Shown: in pieces, positions 7,397 through 18,134 of the stretch
Layout: each line of letters begins with the position of its first letter
How positions within the stretch are numbered: position 1 is the stretch's first letter
DNA from: Verrucomicrobiia bacterium
GTDB taxonomy: Bacteria; Verrucomicrobiota; Verrucomicrobiia; Opitutales; Cerasicoccaceae
Direction of reading: 5' to 3'
Length of the DNA stretch: 32,887 bases
NCBI GenBank assembly: GCA_030425485.1
Contig: JAUIAM010000032.1
Location: 1-32,887 of the forward strand
Notes under the pieces: generated by a model
Told to the model about the DNA's origin: nothing
Database searches by the model: none
The model's input: the letters and a program-made list of their open reading frames with translations, nothing else
Program-made: the position numbers and the translations under genes

Positions 7397-8452
7397 CTAT
7401 TTTGCCTCGACGAAATCCCTGCCAGCGGGTGCCACCCGCTGCTCCAGGCACATGAAGGCACCACCCGCGCCAAGGGGATTCGTTAGAAACGCCACGGCCT
7501 CGTCGTCCTTCGCGCGCTCCGCCAATCCGGTGATGTGCTCTTCGAAAAATTCGGCCTGCGTTTGCAGTGAAGTCGTCGCCAGCCCGAGCTGCTCGCCCCA
7601 ACGCTTCAGGTCGGTAAAGTTCACATCGCAGGTGATGTCACGCTCACCCATATACTGGTAAACATCCAAGCCCTCGTAGCGCTGATGCTCGCCATAGGCG
7701 CGGCACTCCCCCGAGGGATAAGCTCGCCCATAGTCGATCGTCAACATGGCCCCTTGCTGAAAGCCCGCCAGATTTTCTCTCAGATACTGGTGATAACTGG
7801 GGTGAATAAAAAGGCGCTGACCTGGGCGCACGCGATTGGGCGCATCCGCATCGATGCCGCGGGTAAGCGGCTGGGAAATCTCCGAAAGCGCGTCGCTTTT
7901 CACATCGACAAATATCTCCTGCCAATCTCCGCCCACATAGCGAAGCTGTACAGCCGGAAAGGCATCAGGAAATTCATTCGAGTAAATGAGAGCATTGCCA
8001 CCACAAGCGGCAAGCGCGTCACTTAGTGTATCGAAAATTTGGATACGATCCCCGAACTTATCATGAAGGACACTGCGCAAGCGCGGTGAACTTTCTACCG
8101 CAATAAATGAGAGCACTCCAGCACCCTCTTTTGTATCCATTTTTCCATGACAAAGACGACGCATAACCTCGCCAAGCAGCGCACCATTTCCAGGCCCGAG
8201 CTCAACAACAGCACATGGGCCACCTCCAATCAGCTCCTCGTAGCGGCTCCGTATCCACGCAGCAACCGCCTCGCCCAGAATCGGGCTAAGGGTCGAAGTG
8301 GTGGAAAAGTCGCCGAACTTACCAATCTCCACGCGCTGCGCATAGTAGCCGCGCACAGGATGGTAGAGCGCCTCACGCATGAACTGCTCGAAGCTAAGCG
8401 GCCCGCCATTGTCAGCAATGGCCCGTGAAAGAGCCGCGAAGGAACCGCTCAC
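7397..8452 (-). CDS. MidA/NDUFAF7-family SAM-dependent methyltransferase
   Basis: This 351-residue protein belongs to the COG1565 (MidA, mitochondrial NDUFAF7) family. It opens with the family hallmark FEQFMREALYHPVRGYYAQRV, continues with GKFGDFSTTSTLSPILGEAV, and has the SAM-binding loop VVELGPGNGALLGEVM (about 82-97). Later segments ISNEFPDAFP-like (IYSNEFPDAFPAVQL) and LTIDYGRAYPSGECRAYGEH are also diagnostic. In mitochondria the homologue methylates an arginine of a complex I subunit; the bacterial substrate is not established. The gene starts 7 nt behind atpC, so it is very likely the last gene of the ATP synthase transcript. Confidence 0.88.
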   Translation of the reverse strand: MSGSFAALSRAIADNGGPLSFEQFMREALYHPVRGYYAQRVEIGKFGDFSTTSTLSPILGEAVAAWIRSRYEELIGGGPCAVVELGPGNGALLGEVMRRLCHGKMDTKEGAGVLSFIAVESSPRLRSVLHDKFGDRIQIFDTLSDALAACGGNALIYSNEFPDAFPAVQLRYVGGDWQEIFVDVKSDALSEISQPLTRGIDADAPNRVRPGQRLFIHPSYHQYLRENLAGFQQGAMLTIDYGRAYPSGECRAYGEHQRYEGLDVYQYMGERDITCDVNFTDLKRWGEQLGLATTSLQTQAEFFEEHITGLAERAKDDEAVAFLTNPLGAGGAFMCLEQRVAPAGRDFVEAK

Positions 8453-8459
8453 GCCTGCG

Positions 8460-8876
8460 CTAGTTACGCTTCTTGGCCTTGACCAGTTCCTGCGTGACAG
8501 CGAAGCGGGCGATGGCCTCGAGCTTTTCGATTTCGGCGGCGTCGGTGCCTTCTTCGCGGGCCTTCTTCAGCGCGGCTTCGGCCTTTTCGCGGGCGTTCTC
8601 GACAAAGTTCAAGTCGATCTCCTGGACGTTGATCGCACCCTCAGTGAGGACGGAAACGACATCGTTTTGCACGCGGGCAAAGCCCTTGTCCACTGCGAGG
8701 TACTCACGGCCGCTCTCCATCGTGGCCTGAATCTCGCCGGGCTCAACCAAGGTGAGCAGCGGCTGGTGACCGGGCAGCACGTTGATCTCGCCCTTTTCGG
8801 TCGGCAGGACGACATCCTGCACGACGCCATTGAAGGCCTTGCCTTCGGGAGTGACGATTTCGAGGGTCAGCGGCAT
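8460..8876 (-). CDS. atpC: ATP synthase epsilon subunit
   Basis: AtpC is part of the F1 central stalk and limits wasteful ATP hydrolysis. The 138-residue product shows the N-terminal beta-sandwich (LEIVTPEGKAFNGVVQDVVLPTEKG, then INVLPGHQPLLTLVEPGEI) and a C-terminal two-helix part rich in Ala/Glu/Lys (ENAREKAEAALKKAREEG), the usual layout and length. It follows atpD by 9 nt. Confidence 0.97.
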   Translation of the reverse strand: MPLTLEIVTPEGKAFNGVVQDVVLPTEKGEINVLPGHQPLLTLVEPGEIQATMESGREYLAVDKGFARVQNDVVSVLTEGAINVQEIDLNFVENAREKAEAALKKAREEGTDAAEIEKLEAIARFAVTQELVKAKKRN

Positions 8877-8885
8877 GGGAAATCC

Positions 8886-11206
<2,321 letters not shown>

Positions 11207-11214
11207 GGAAAGAT

Positions 11215-11241
11215 GATGAATGATGAGTGATGAATGATGAG
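11215..11241. repeat. 13-bp direct repeat in the atpA-atpG gap
   Basis: GATGAATGATGAG occurs at 11215-11227 and 11229-11241. On the coding strand this is CTCATCATTCATC twice with a 14-nt period, 8 nt in front of the atpG start. It occupies the position where a ribosome site would be expected and only a weak one is visible. It resembles low-complexity TCATCATTCATC text that I remember between genes in related genomes. Confidence 0.55.
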
Positions 11242-11348
11242 CGAACAACCTGTGGAGGTGCACCTGATCGTACGAAGAGGTGGGCTCGCAAGGTGGTTAT
11301 TTCAGCTTTCATCAATGGGGAATTCCAACGTTTGGCTTCTGACTTCCT

Positions 11349-12896
11349 TTAGGCGGCGAAGCTCTTCTTCCACTCTTCGACCGAAGCCTTGAGCTCGGCA
11401 ATTTGCTCGTCGGAGAGTTTCTTGCCGGAACTGCGGATGCCGTCGAGCAGTGCGCCCTTCGCTGTAGTGAGGAAGTCCTGCAGCGAGGCGATGCCTGCGG
11501 TGATCTTCTTCACGTCGATGTCCTTGAAGTGGCCATTCTGCACGGCCCAAATCAGAGCGATCTGGACTTCGGTCGGCTTGGGAGAAAGCGGGGGCTGCTT
11601 GAACAGCTCGACCATGCGGTTACCCATGTCGAGGATGTTCTTGGTCTGCTCGTCGAGGTCGGAACCGAACTGAGCAAAGGCGGCCAGCTCGCGGAACTGG
11701 GCCAACTGACCCTTAATCTTACCGGCGACCTGCTTCATGGCCTTGATCTGCGCAGCCGAACCCACACGGGAAACGGACAGGCCGACGTTAATGGCCGGGC
11801 GAACGCCCTGATTGAAAAGGTCGGTTTCGAGGAAGATCTGACCGTCGGTGATCGAAATAACGTTGGTTGGAATGTAGGCCGACACGTCACCGGCCTGGGT
11901 CTCAATGATCGGCAGCGCGGTGAGCGAGCCATTGCCGTTGTTCTCGTCGAGACGGGCGGCACGCTCGAGCAGGCGGCTGTGCAGGTAAAAGACGTCACCA
12001 GGGTAAGCTTCGCGGCCAGCCGGGCGCTTCAGGACGAGTGAAATCTGGCGGTAGGCTACAGCGTGCTTGGAGAGGTCATCGTAAACGATGAGCGCATCCA
12101 TGCCGTTTTGCATGAAGTACTCACCCATCGCTGCCCCGGAGAAAGGAGCGATGTATTGGTTGGCCGGGTTGTCAGCCGCAGGGGCGATGACGATCGTGCA
12201 GTACTCCATGGCGCCAGCGTTCTCGAGGAACTTGATCGTACGGGCGACGTTGGACTGCTTTTGACCGACAGCGACGTAGATGGAGTAGATCGGGCGGAAG
12301 CCTTCTTCGAAGCTGCCGTCTTCCTTCTTGTGCTGGTTATTGATCTGGGCCTGGTTGATGATGGTGTCGATGGCCACGGTGGTCTTACCGGTGGCGCGGT
12401 CACCAATGATGAGCTCGCGCTGGCCACGGCCAACGGGGATCATCGCGTCGATGGCCATGATACCTGTCTGCACCGGCTGGTCGACGGACTTACGGGGGAT
12501 GATGCCCGGAGCGATCTTTTCAACCGGGTAAAAAGTGTCTGTTTCGATCGGGCCCTTGCCGTCAACGGGGGCGCCGAGGGCGTCCACTACGCGACCGAGC
12601 AGCGGCATGCCGACGGGGACGGAGAGCAGGCGACCCGTGGTCTTGGCTTCGTCGCCTTCCTTGAGCTGGGAGGTGTCGCCGAGGATAACCACGCCGACTT
12701 CGTCCTCTTCGAGGTTCAGGGCGATGCCGTAGACGCCACCGGGAAACTCGATCATTTCGTTGTACATGACCTCGGAGAGGCCGTCGAGTTTGGCTACGCC
12801 GTCAGCGAGCTGGACGATCTTGCCGACGTTGGTTTTGACGGAGCTGGTTTCGAGCTTGGCGATTTCAGCCTGGATTTGTTCAAGGACGGTGCTCAT
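11349..12896 (-). CDS. atpA: ATP synthase alpha subunit
   Basis: AtpA alternates with beta in the F1 hexamer and carries the non-catalytic nucleotide sites. The 515-residue protein has GDRATGKT (165-172), the VYDDLSKHA segment (271-279), and the arginine finger R377 in [13 protein letters not shown]. The N-terminal helix that contacts the delta subunit is present ([16 protein letters not shown]). Length and motifs are normal. It follows atpH by 37 nt. Confidence 0.99.
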   Translation of the reverse strand: MSTVLEQIQAEIAKLETSSVKTNVGKIVQLADGVAKLDGLSEVMYNEMIEFPGGVYGIALNLEEDEVGVVILGDTSQLKEGDEAKTTGRLLSVPVGMPLLGRVVDALGAPVDGKGPIETDTFYPVEKIAPGIIPRKSVDQPVQTGIMAIDAMIPVGRGQRELIIGDRATGKTTVAIDTIINQAQINNQHKKEDGSFEEGFRPIYSIYVAVGQKQSNVARTIKFLENAGAMEYCTIVIAPAADNPANQYIAPFSGAAMGEYFMQNGMDALIVYDDLSKHAVAYRQISLVLKRPAGREAYPGDVFYLHSRLLERAARLDENNGNGSLTALPIIETQAGDVSAYIPTNVISITDGQIFLETDLFNQGVRPAINVGLSVSRVGSAAQIKAMKQVAGKIKGQLAQFRELAAFAQFGSDLDEQTKNILDMGNRMVELFKQPPLSPKPTEVQIALIWAVQNGHFKDIDVKKITAGIASLQDFLTTAKGALLDGIRSSGKKLSDEQIAELKASVEEWKKSFAA

Positions 12897-12933
12897 GGGA
12901 TGCTAGTTCAGAGTTGAAAGGTGAGAGGTATAA

Positions 12934-13335
12934 TTAAGAGGTGGCAAGTTCGAGGCTGTGCAGGCGGCCTGCGATGGAGGAGTCGTACACATCGTCGCCG
13001 ATGCTGACGCGGAAGCCGGCGATGAGGTCCGGGTTTTCCCAGGTGACGACGTCGACCTTGCGGTCGTAGTGCTTGGAAAGGTTTTCCTCGATCTCCTTAA
13101 GGGCGGTCTCGGTGATGTCGCCAGCGTACTCGACGCGGGCCTGGCTCTTGGCCAGCTCGCGACGCAGGTACACGAGGAACTGCTTGAGAACTGCCCGGTG
13201 CTGACGCGGGGGGTCCTGGCGCAGGGCTTCGAGGATGTCCCCTACCCGCTCGGCGGATACGCGACCGGACTCGTCCAGTGCGATAGCGACGAGCTTCTTG
13301 GCGAATTCTTTAGACTGTGCAGCCTCTTTCTTCAT
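12934..13335 (-). CDS. atpH: ATP synthase delta subunit, short form
   Basis: AtpH links the top of F1 to the b-subunit stator. The gene sits in the right place, 8 nt behind atpF, and has the family's C-terminal region (LSKHYDRKVDVVTWENPDLIAGFRVSIGDDVYDSSIAGRLHSL), where I-A-G-x-x-x-x-x-G-D-x-x-x-D-x-S is typical. At 133 residues it is shorter than the usual 170-185: the six-helix N-terminal domain is abbreviated. No frameshift is visible and the start ATG at 13335 is well placed, so this looks like a genuine short version. Confidence 0.9.
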   Translation of the reverse strand: MKKEAAQSKEFAKKLVAIALDESGRVSAERVGDILEALRQDPPRQHRAVLKQFLVYLRRELAKSQARVEYAGDITETALKEIEENLSKHYDRKVDVVTWENPDLIAGFRVSIGDDVYDSSIAGRLHSLELATS

Positions 13336-13343
13336 GCCTGGGC

Positions 13344-13928
13344 TTAGTTCTTGGAGTAAAGTTCCTTGGCGGCGGTTTCGCTAAAGCGGGTTTTTTCGTC
13401 GCCGGAGAGGTCACGACCGAGCACCTTGCCGGAGGTCTGCACCACGAGTTGGGCGACTTCCTTGCGCAGGTCGGCCAGCATCTGCTGACGCTCAAGGCGG
13501 ATGGACTCTTCGCCCTTGGCCACGATCTGCTCGGCTTTATGAACGGCTTCCTGCGTCTGCTTCTCGAGGTAGGTCTTGGCGTTGTCGCGCGCTTCCTCGA
13601 CGATTTTGGAGGCCTCGATGGAGGCTTCCTTCATCTTTTCGGCGTACTGCTTTTCCGCATCGGCCAGACGAGTCTTCATCTCCTCGGCATACTGCAGGCC
13701 GTCTTCGATCTTCTTCTTGCGCTCGTCGAGAGTCGAGGTGACGGGCTTGAAGGCCAGCTTCCACAGCAACACGGCTACAACGATGAAGTTGATTGCCTGC
13801 GCGAGCAGGAGTGGTCCTTCGATGTGGAAGGTGGAAGCGAGCTTATCGATCGCGGGGACACCGGTCATTTCATTAACGGCGTGTCCGGCATCCGTGGCGG
13901 CGAAGATGATAGGCAGGAGTTCGTTCAT
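13344..13928 (-). CDS. atpF: ATP synthase b subunit
   Basis: AtpF is the peripheral stalk. From the ATG at 13928 it has 194 residues: one membrane helix (about 43-60, INFIVVAVLLWKLAFKP) and then a long Lys/Glu/Ala-rich helix that dimerises outside the membrane. A GTG at 13949 would add seven residues, but ATG is preferred. About 40 residues precede the membrane helix, more than in E. coli b, and they include a hydrophobic stretch at the extreme N-terminus. Confidence 0.95.
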   Translation of the reverse strand: MNELLPIIFAATDAGHAVNEMTGVPAIDKLASTFHIEGPLLLAQAINFIVVAVLLWKLAFKPVTSTLDERKKKIEDGLQYAEEMKTRLADAEKQYAEKMKEASIEASKIVEEARDNAKTYLEKQTQEAVHKAEQIVAKGEESIRLERQQMLADLRKEVAQLVVQTSGKVLGRDLSGDEKTRFSETAAKELYSKN

Positions 13929-13976
13929 GGGGAAAGTGTTGGTGCGCACCCGTTGCAGATGCGCACCTTAAGAAGA

Positions 13977-14201
13977 TTAGCCTTGGTACAGGAAGAGTGC
14001 GTAGAACGCGACAGCTTCGGAAAGCGCCATACCGATGATGCTCTGAACGAGGATCTTACCGGAAGCGCCGGGGTTGCGGCCGACGGCGTCAACAGCCTTG
14101 GTGCCTACGAAGCCTACCCCGAGGGCGGCTGCGAGACAGCCCATGCCAGCGGTGAAGCCAGCGCCGATGTCGCCTGTGATTTGTGCGATGATGTCGAACA
14201 T
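13977..14201 (-). CDS. atpE: ATP synthase c subunit
   Basis: AtpE forms the rotor ring. The 74-residue protein is a hairpin of two membrane helices joined by the polar loop GRNPGAS (41-47). The ion-binding carboxylate is E62 in GMALSEAVAFYAL. Helix 1 lacks the glutamine, and helix 2 the Ser/Thr after the glutamate, that mark sodium-binding rings, so it should use protons. The frame is open up to 14414, but the family sequence begins at the ATG at 14201. Confidence 0.96.
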   Translation of the reverse strand: MFDIIAQITGDIGAGFTAGMGCLAAALGVGFVGTKAVDAVGRNPGASGKILVQSIIGMALSEAVAFYALFLYQG

Positions 14202-14278
14202 TTTCTTAGTGAGTTTGTTTTGTTGTTTTGAAACCCGGACGCCCACACGCGTTGGCAATGGCCCCGCCCGGGAAAGTC

Positions 14279-15223
14279 TTAGTGCGCGTGATCCTCCCCA
14301 CCTTCGTGGTTGCAGATCAGGCCGATGTAAACAGCCGTGAGCAGGGTGAACACGAGCGCCTGAACGAAGCCGATCAGGATTTCCAGGAAATAGAAAGGCA
14401 CGGGCAGAATCCACTCGAACATGCCGTGCATGCTGGCCAGCAGGTTTTCGCCGCCAAAGACGTTACCAAAGAGACGGAAGGGCAACGACACCAGGCGGGA
14501 AAGAATCGAGATGACTTCGATCACACCCACCATGAGAAAGACCCCAAAGAGCGGGAAGTAAATCGCGCCGGGAACCTCCTTCTTGTCCGCCTTGTTACCA
14601 AAGAGGTCAAAGAGCAGCACGCCGGGGCCTGCGTATTTTAATACATACCAGATCCAAGCAATGAATGAGATAAAGGCCAGAGCGAGCGTGGTGTTCAGGT
14701 CGGCATTGGCCGGGCGGAAGTAGTACTCGAAGTGACCGTCGTACCACTGGCCATCGATTTCACGGACAACTTTACCCGTTTCGGCGATGACTGCCGCCTG
14801 CTCCGCGGTGATGGTTTCCTCCGGGACAAAATGACCGAAAGTCCCTACGCCCGGAAGCAAGCCGCTCCAGTTCATAATAAGAATATAGACGAAAAGTGTC
14901 AGCAGGAGCGGGAAAACCTTGGAAATGAGCTTCTTGCCCACGATGGGCTCCATCGTGTCATGAACCCACTGGACGATGCTCTCGACCACGGCCTGCCCCT
15001 TGCCCGGGATGATGCGAGCGCGGCCCACCATGGTGCGCACGACGACGATCAAGACCAGTGAGATCGCCCAACACGTTACCATAGAGTTAGTAACGGGCAG
15101 TCCGAAGACCTCGAAAATTTCGTACGCGTAGGGGCTAACTCCTCCATCACCGCCTGCAAAGGCAGCGGATGAGAGAAACAAAAATGAGGTGGCTGCCAAG
15201 GCAGCTTTCCTGAGCGAGAACAT
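14279..15223 (-). CDS. atpB: ATP synthase a subunit with a signal-like N-terminus
   Basis: AtpB forms the proton half-channels. The 314-residue protein has the essential arginine R250 in VSLPFRLFGNVFGGE, the preceding helix with NWSGLLPGVG, and the C-terminal QALVFTLLTAVYIGL. The first 23 residues (MFSLRKAALAATSFLFLSSAAFA) read like a cleavable signal peptide, ahead of a normal a subunit. An acidic/His tail ends the protein. It is the first gene of the operon; no atpI or atpZ is seen in the 190 nt before the divergent gene at 15414, which must hold both promoters. Confidence 0.97.
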   Translation of the reverse strand: MFSLRKAALAATSFLFLSSAAFAGGDGGVSPYAYEIFEVFGLPVTNSMVTCWAISLVLIVVVRTMVGRARIIPGKGQAVVESIVQWVHDTMEPIVGKKLISKVFPLLLTLFVYILIMNWSGLLPGVGTFGHFVPEETITAEQAAVIAETGKVVREIDGQWYDGHFEYYFRPANADLNTTLALAFISFIAWIWYVLKYAGPGVLLFDLFGNKADKKEVPGAIYFPLFGVFLMVGVIEVISILSRLVSLPFRLFGNVFGGENLLASMHGMFEWILPVPFYFLEILIGFVQALVFTLLTAVYIGLICNHEGGEDHAH

Positions 15224-15413
15224 GATAAAGGTACTAATACTTGTAGCGAGAGTATTGAATAAGGGCCTAGGAATTGACGGATTGGCTCGGCAGCGTCAAC
15301 TCTCTAATGTCCCCGTGACCGCGTTAAAGTTTAACAAATAACTTCGATTAGGAGCAGTAATGGCAATGTTTGCCGCTTGATTCCTGAGCTCAAGCCACCT
15401 AGCGTCCTCCCCC

Positions 15414-15635
15414 ATGCCGAGTCCCCGGGACATCACAGAAGCCCTCAGTAATTGGGAGAATCGCCAGGTCGACGCCACGACCACGGCCATGTATCGCAAA
15501 AGCAGCAAGAACAAGCTGCCCGAGCGCAAGCTCAATCCCGATCTCTTCAGCATCTGGGTCTACAGCATGCTGATGATCGCCCTCTTGGCCCAACTCGGCA
15601 CGCTGGTATCCATCGATTTACTCGACCTTTTCTAA
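15414..15635 (+). CDS. Small single-pass membrane protein, unknown
   Basis: The 73-residue product has a charged N-terminal half (RDITEALSNWENRQ...YRKSSKNKLPERKLNP) and one membrane segment near the end (WVYSMLMIALLAQLGTLVSI). It is divergent from atpB and stops 4 nt before ogt, so the two are probably one transcript. The tight spacing and plausible protein composition argue that it is real. I know no function. Confidence 0.6.
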   Translation: MPSPRDITEALSNWENRQVDATTTAMYRKSSKNKLPERKLNPDLFSIWVYSMLMIALLAQLGTLVSIDLLDLF

Positions 15636-15639
15636 ACCT

Positions 15640-16140
15640 ATGAAGCCTGCCCAACCTCTGCTCGCCTACGGCGTGTGCACCTCGCCTTACGGACCTTGCC
15701 TGCTCGCCACCCGCGAAGGCATCCTCGTCTATCTCGGATTTCTGGCCAAGGGCGAATCCCCCGAAGCCATCCTCTCCGAGGCCAAGCTGACCGGCACCCC
15801 AGCCCGGGATGACGCCGCCCTGGAGCCACTGGCCAAGCAAATCTTTGGCGGACAGCCCGTAGCCTACGAAGCACACGGCACCCCTTTCCAGCAACAGGTC
15901 TGGGCCGAGCTCCAGCGCATCCCCTGCGGCGAGAAGCGAACCTACGCCCAAGTGGCCGAAGCCATTGGCCAACCGCAGGCCGTACGGGCCGTCGGCACCG
16001 CTATTGGCAAAAATCCCCTCGCCTACCTCATCCCCTGCCACCGCGTTGTCCGTACCGACGGCTCGCTGGGCGGCTTCCGCTGGGGCCTCGAGGTCAAGCG
16101 CCGCCTGCTCGCTACTGAGCAATTTGCCTGCGCCGTCTAG
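15640..16140 (+). CDS. ogt: Methylated-DNA--[protein]-cysteine S-methyltransferase
   Basis: This DNA repair protein takes the alkyl group from O6-alkylguanine onto its own cysteine and is used once. The 166-residue protein has the helix-turn-helix region GTPFQQQVWAELQRIPCGEKRTYAQVAEAIGQPQ-AVRAVGTAIGKN and the active-site PCHRVV with the acceptor cysteine, followed by GSLGGFRWGLEVKRRLL. There is no Ada regulatory domain, so Ogt is the fitting name. It lies 4 nt behind the small membrane protein and ends tail to tail with trmB. Confidence 0.95.
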   Translation: MKPAQPLLAYGVCTSPYGPCLLATREGILVYLGFLAKGESPEAILSEAKLTGTPARDDAALEPLAKQIFGGQPVAYEAHGTPFQQQVWAELQRIPCGEKRTYAQVAEAIGQPQAVRAVGTAIGKNPLAYLIPCHRVVRTDGSLGGFRWGLEVKRRLLATEQFACAV

Positions 16141-16196
16141 GCGGTGCAGCAAACCTCTCTATTATATGAGAACTTACCCGCCACTCGGCAGAAGCC

Positions 16197-16790
16197 TCAG
16201 TCCCGCACTTGAGCGATGACTGAGTGGTAGCTCTCCATGTGAGACTGGAACACCGTCTCGCGCTCAAAGGGCCACATCGCCTCGGGCAGGATATCCCAGC
16301 GCGGGTGCGCATAGAGGTGGTTAGCCGTCCACTGGTGATATCCCGTGTGATCGCTGCGAAAGTGGAAACGCGCCTGCGGCTCAGCCAGCCCGGCGATGGC
16401 CTCCAGGAAGTCCGGCTGCACCATGCGGTGCTTAAAGTGGCGCTTCTTGGGCCAGGGGTCAGGGAAGAGCATGAAAAAGGCTGCCACTCGGGTATGTCCG
16501 CTCAGGGCCTCGACAAATTCGTCCGCCTCGGCCTTGAGAAAGTGCAAGCGGTCCAGCCCACGCTTGCGGGCCTTTTCATTGGCCTTCTCGATCCGGCGGT
16601 GGATGATGTCAATCCCCACGCAAGTGCGGCTGGGGAAAGCCTCGGCATAGGCCGTCAAAAAGTGCCCATGCCCACAGCCAAACTCCAGCACAATGGGCTC
16701 ATCAGCCGGAAGTTGCTGGCGACACCACTGGAAAAGCTCAGCCTTGCGTTGGGCCACGCGGGCGAGCACAGCAGCATAGCCCTCAGACAC
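16197..16790 (-). CDS. trmB: tRNA (guanine-N7-)-methyltransferase
   Basis: TrmB puts the 7-methyl group on G46 of tRNA. The 197-residue protein has the SAM loop VLEFGCGHGHFLTAYA (34-49) and the family signature FFMLFPDPWPKKRHFKHR, followed by RSDHTGYHQW. Length is typical. It overlaps the end of the upstream histidine kinase gene by 8 nt, so it is translated from the phoBR-type transcript. Confidence 0.95.
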   Translation of the reverse strand: MSEGYAAVLARVAQRKAELFQWCRQQLPADEPIVLEFGCGHGHFLTAYAEAFPSRTCVGIDIIHRRIEKANEKARKRGLDRLHFLKAEADEFVEALSGHTRVAAFFMLFPDPWPKKRHFKHRMVQPDFLEAIAGLAEPQARFHFRSDHTGYHQWTANHLYAHPRWDILPEAMWPFERETVFQSHMESYHSVIAQVRD

Positions 16791-18108
16791 TCCGTACGCC
16801 TCCCCGACGCAAGGCCTGCGGGCTCGAACGGTCCGCCTCGGCCCGGGTATCCGGCAGACTAAAGATAATGCTGGTGCCCTCCCCTTCTACACTGCGGGCC
16901 TGAACCTCGCCCCCATGCAGGCGAATGATGTGCTTCACAATGCTCAGGCCGAGGCCCGTACCACCCAGCTCACGCGAGCGGCCCTTGTCCACGCGGTAGA
17001 AGCGCTCGAAGATGTGCGGCAGGTCCGCCTGGGGAATGCCGCAACCATTGTCTTCAATCGAGATCGTAACGACGCCATCCTCAAGCCGGGTACGGATGTG
17101 GATGACGGAAAAGCCCTTGGCGTAGCGGGTAATGTTGTCGCAAACATTCTGGAACACACGCGACAGCTTTATCGGGTCAATCATCATACGGTCAACATTG
17201 GGGGAAAGGTCGAGTGTGAGACGCTCCTTGCCCTTTTCAAGCCTCGGTTGAAGGTTTTCAGCCAGGTCGCGAATGATCTGCTGCAACGAATAGGATTCGC
17301 GGTTGAGCGACTCGGTCCCCCACTCCAGCCGCGAAAGCACCAGCAAGTCCTCCAAGAGCAAGTGCAGGCGGTCGACATTGCGCTGAATCTTCTCAAGAAA
17401 GCGACCGCGCTCAGAAGGCGCCAACTGCTCGTGGTCCTCCAGCAGCGTGTCCGAATAGCCCTTGATAATCGTCACCGGGGTGCGGAGCTCGTGCGAGACG
17501 TTGGCCACAAACTCCTTGCGCACGCCTTCGAGCACCTTGAGTCGCGTGATATCGTGTAGCACAAAAAGCGTCAGGTCCGGCACCTGCGGGTCGGCGTTGG
17601 GGATGGGCGCACCGGTCACCTCCAGCGTGTGTGAGGTCTTGCCGCGCACGAGCTCGATCTCCTGCCGGCCACTGTACTCCCCTGCCCGGATGCGCTTCGT
17701 AAGCTCCAGAAAGACAGGGCTCTGGATGTACTGCTCAAGGCGCTTGCCGTCCATGCTGCCCTGTATCCGCAGCAGGCTGCGCGCGGCGGGGTTGGCCATG
17801 ACGAGGAGGTTTTCGTCGTTCACTACCACCACGGCCTCAATCAGGTTAGCCAAGGCCGTCTCGACCTGCTGCAAGTACCCCTCCTCCTGACGCGCGTTGG
17901 CCCGGTGGATGTCGGTCAGGGTGTTGATCTCGCGAGCCAGCTTATCCAGGTAAAAGTGCTTTGGCCACTCACCCTGCTCATTCATAAGGTAGGGCTTACG
18001 CGCGCCCAATGCGTCGGTCGCATCGCGCATCACGCCACGCAGACGCCTGAGACGGAGCAACAGGTACACGACCCAAGCCCCAAGCAGCAATGCAATCACC
18101 ACCTCCAT
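16783..18108 (-). CDS. phoR: PhoR-type sensor histidine kinase
   Basis: This 441-residue inner-membrane kinase has one N-terminal membrane helix (1-20) and no periplasmic domain, as in PhoR. A PAS-like domain lies at about 85-190. The HisKA domain has the phosphorylated H206 in FVANVSHELRTPVTIIKGYS. The ATPase domain has VCDNITRYAKG, DNGCGIPQ and GGTGLGLSIVKHI. It follows the PhoB-type regulator by 26 nt. PhoR-type kinases sense phosphate through the Pst-PhoU system, which is not in the window, so the phosphate assignment is by architecture. Confidence 0.88.
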   Translation of the reverse strand: MEVVIALLLGAWVVYLLLRLRRLRGVMRDATDALGARKPYLMNEQGEWPKHFYLDKLAREINTLTDIHRANARQEEGYLQQVETALANLIEAVVVVNDENLLVMANPAARSLLRIQGSMDGKRLEQYIQSPVFLELTKRIRAGEYSGRQEIELVRGKTSHTLEVTGAPIPNADPQVPDLTLFVLHDITRLKVLEGVRKEFVANVSHELRTPVTIIKGYSDTLLEDHEQLAPSERGRFLEKIQRNVDRLHLLLEDLLVLSRLEWGTESLNRESYSLQQIIRDLAENLQPRLEKGKERLTLDLSPNVDRMMIDPIKLSRVFQNVCDNITRYAKGFSVIHIRTRLEDGVVTISIEDNGCGIPQADLPHIFERFYRVDKGRSRELGGTGLGLSIVKHIIRLHGGEVQARSVEGEGTSIIFSLPDTRAEADRSSPQALRRGGVRSV

Positions 18109-18134
18109 TTTAATAATGCTGACCGGGATGCGAC

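Noticed and set aside
7119-7601. 160-codon minus-strand frame overlapping the MidA gene
   Set aside because: It is a shadow of the MidA gene, with Arg/Gly-rich unlikely protein sequence extending into the gap.
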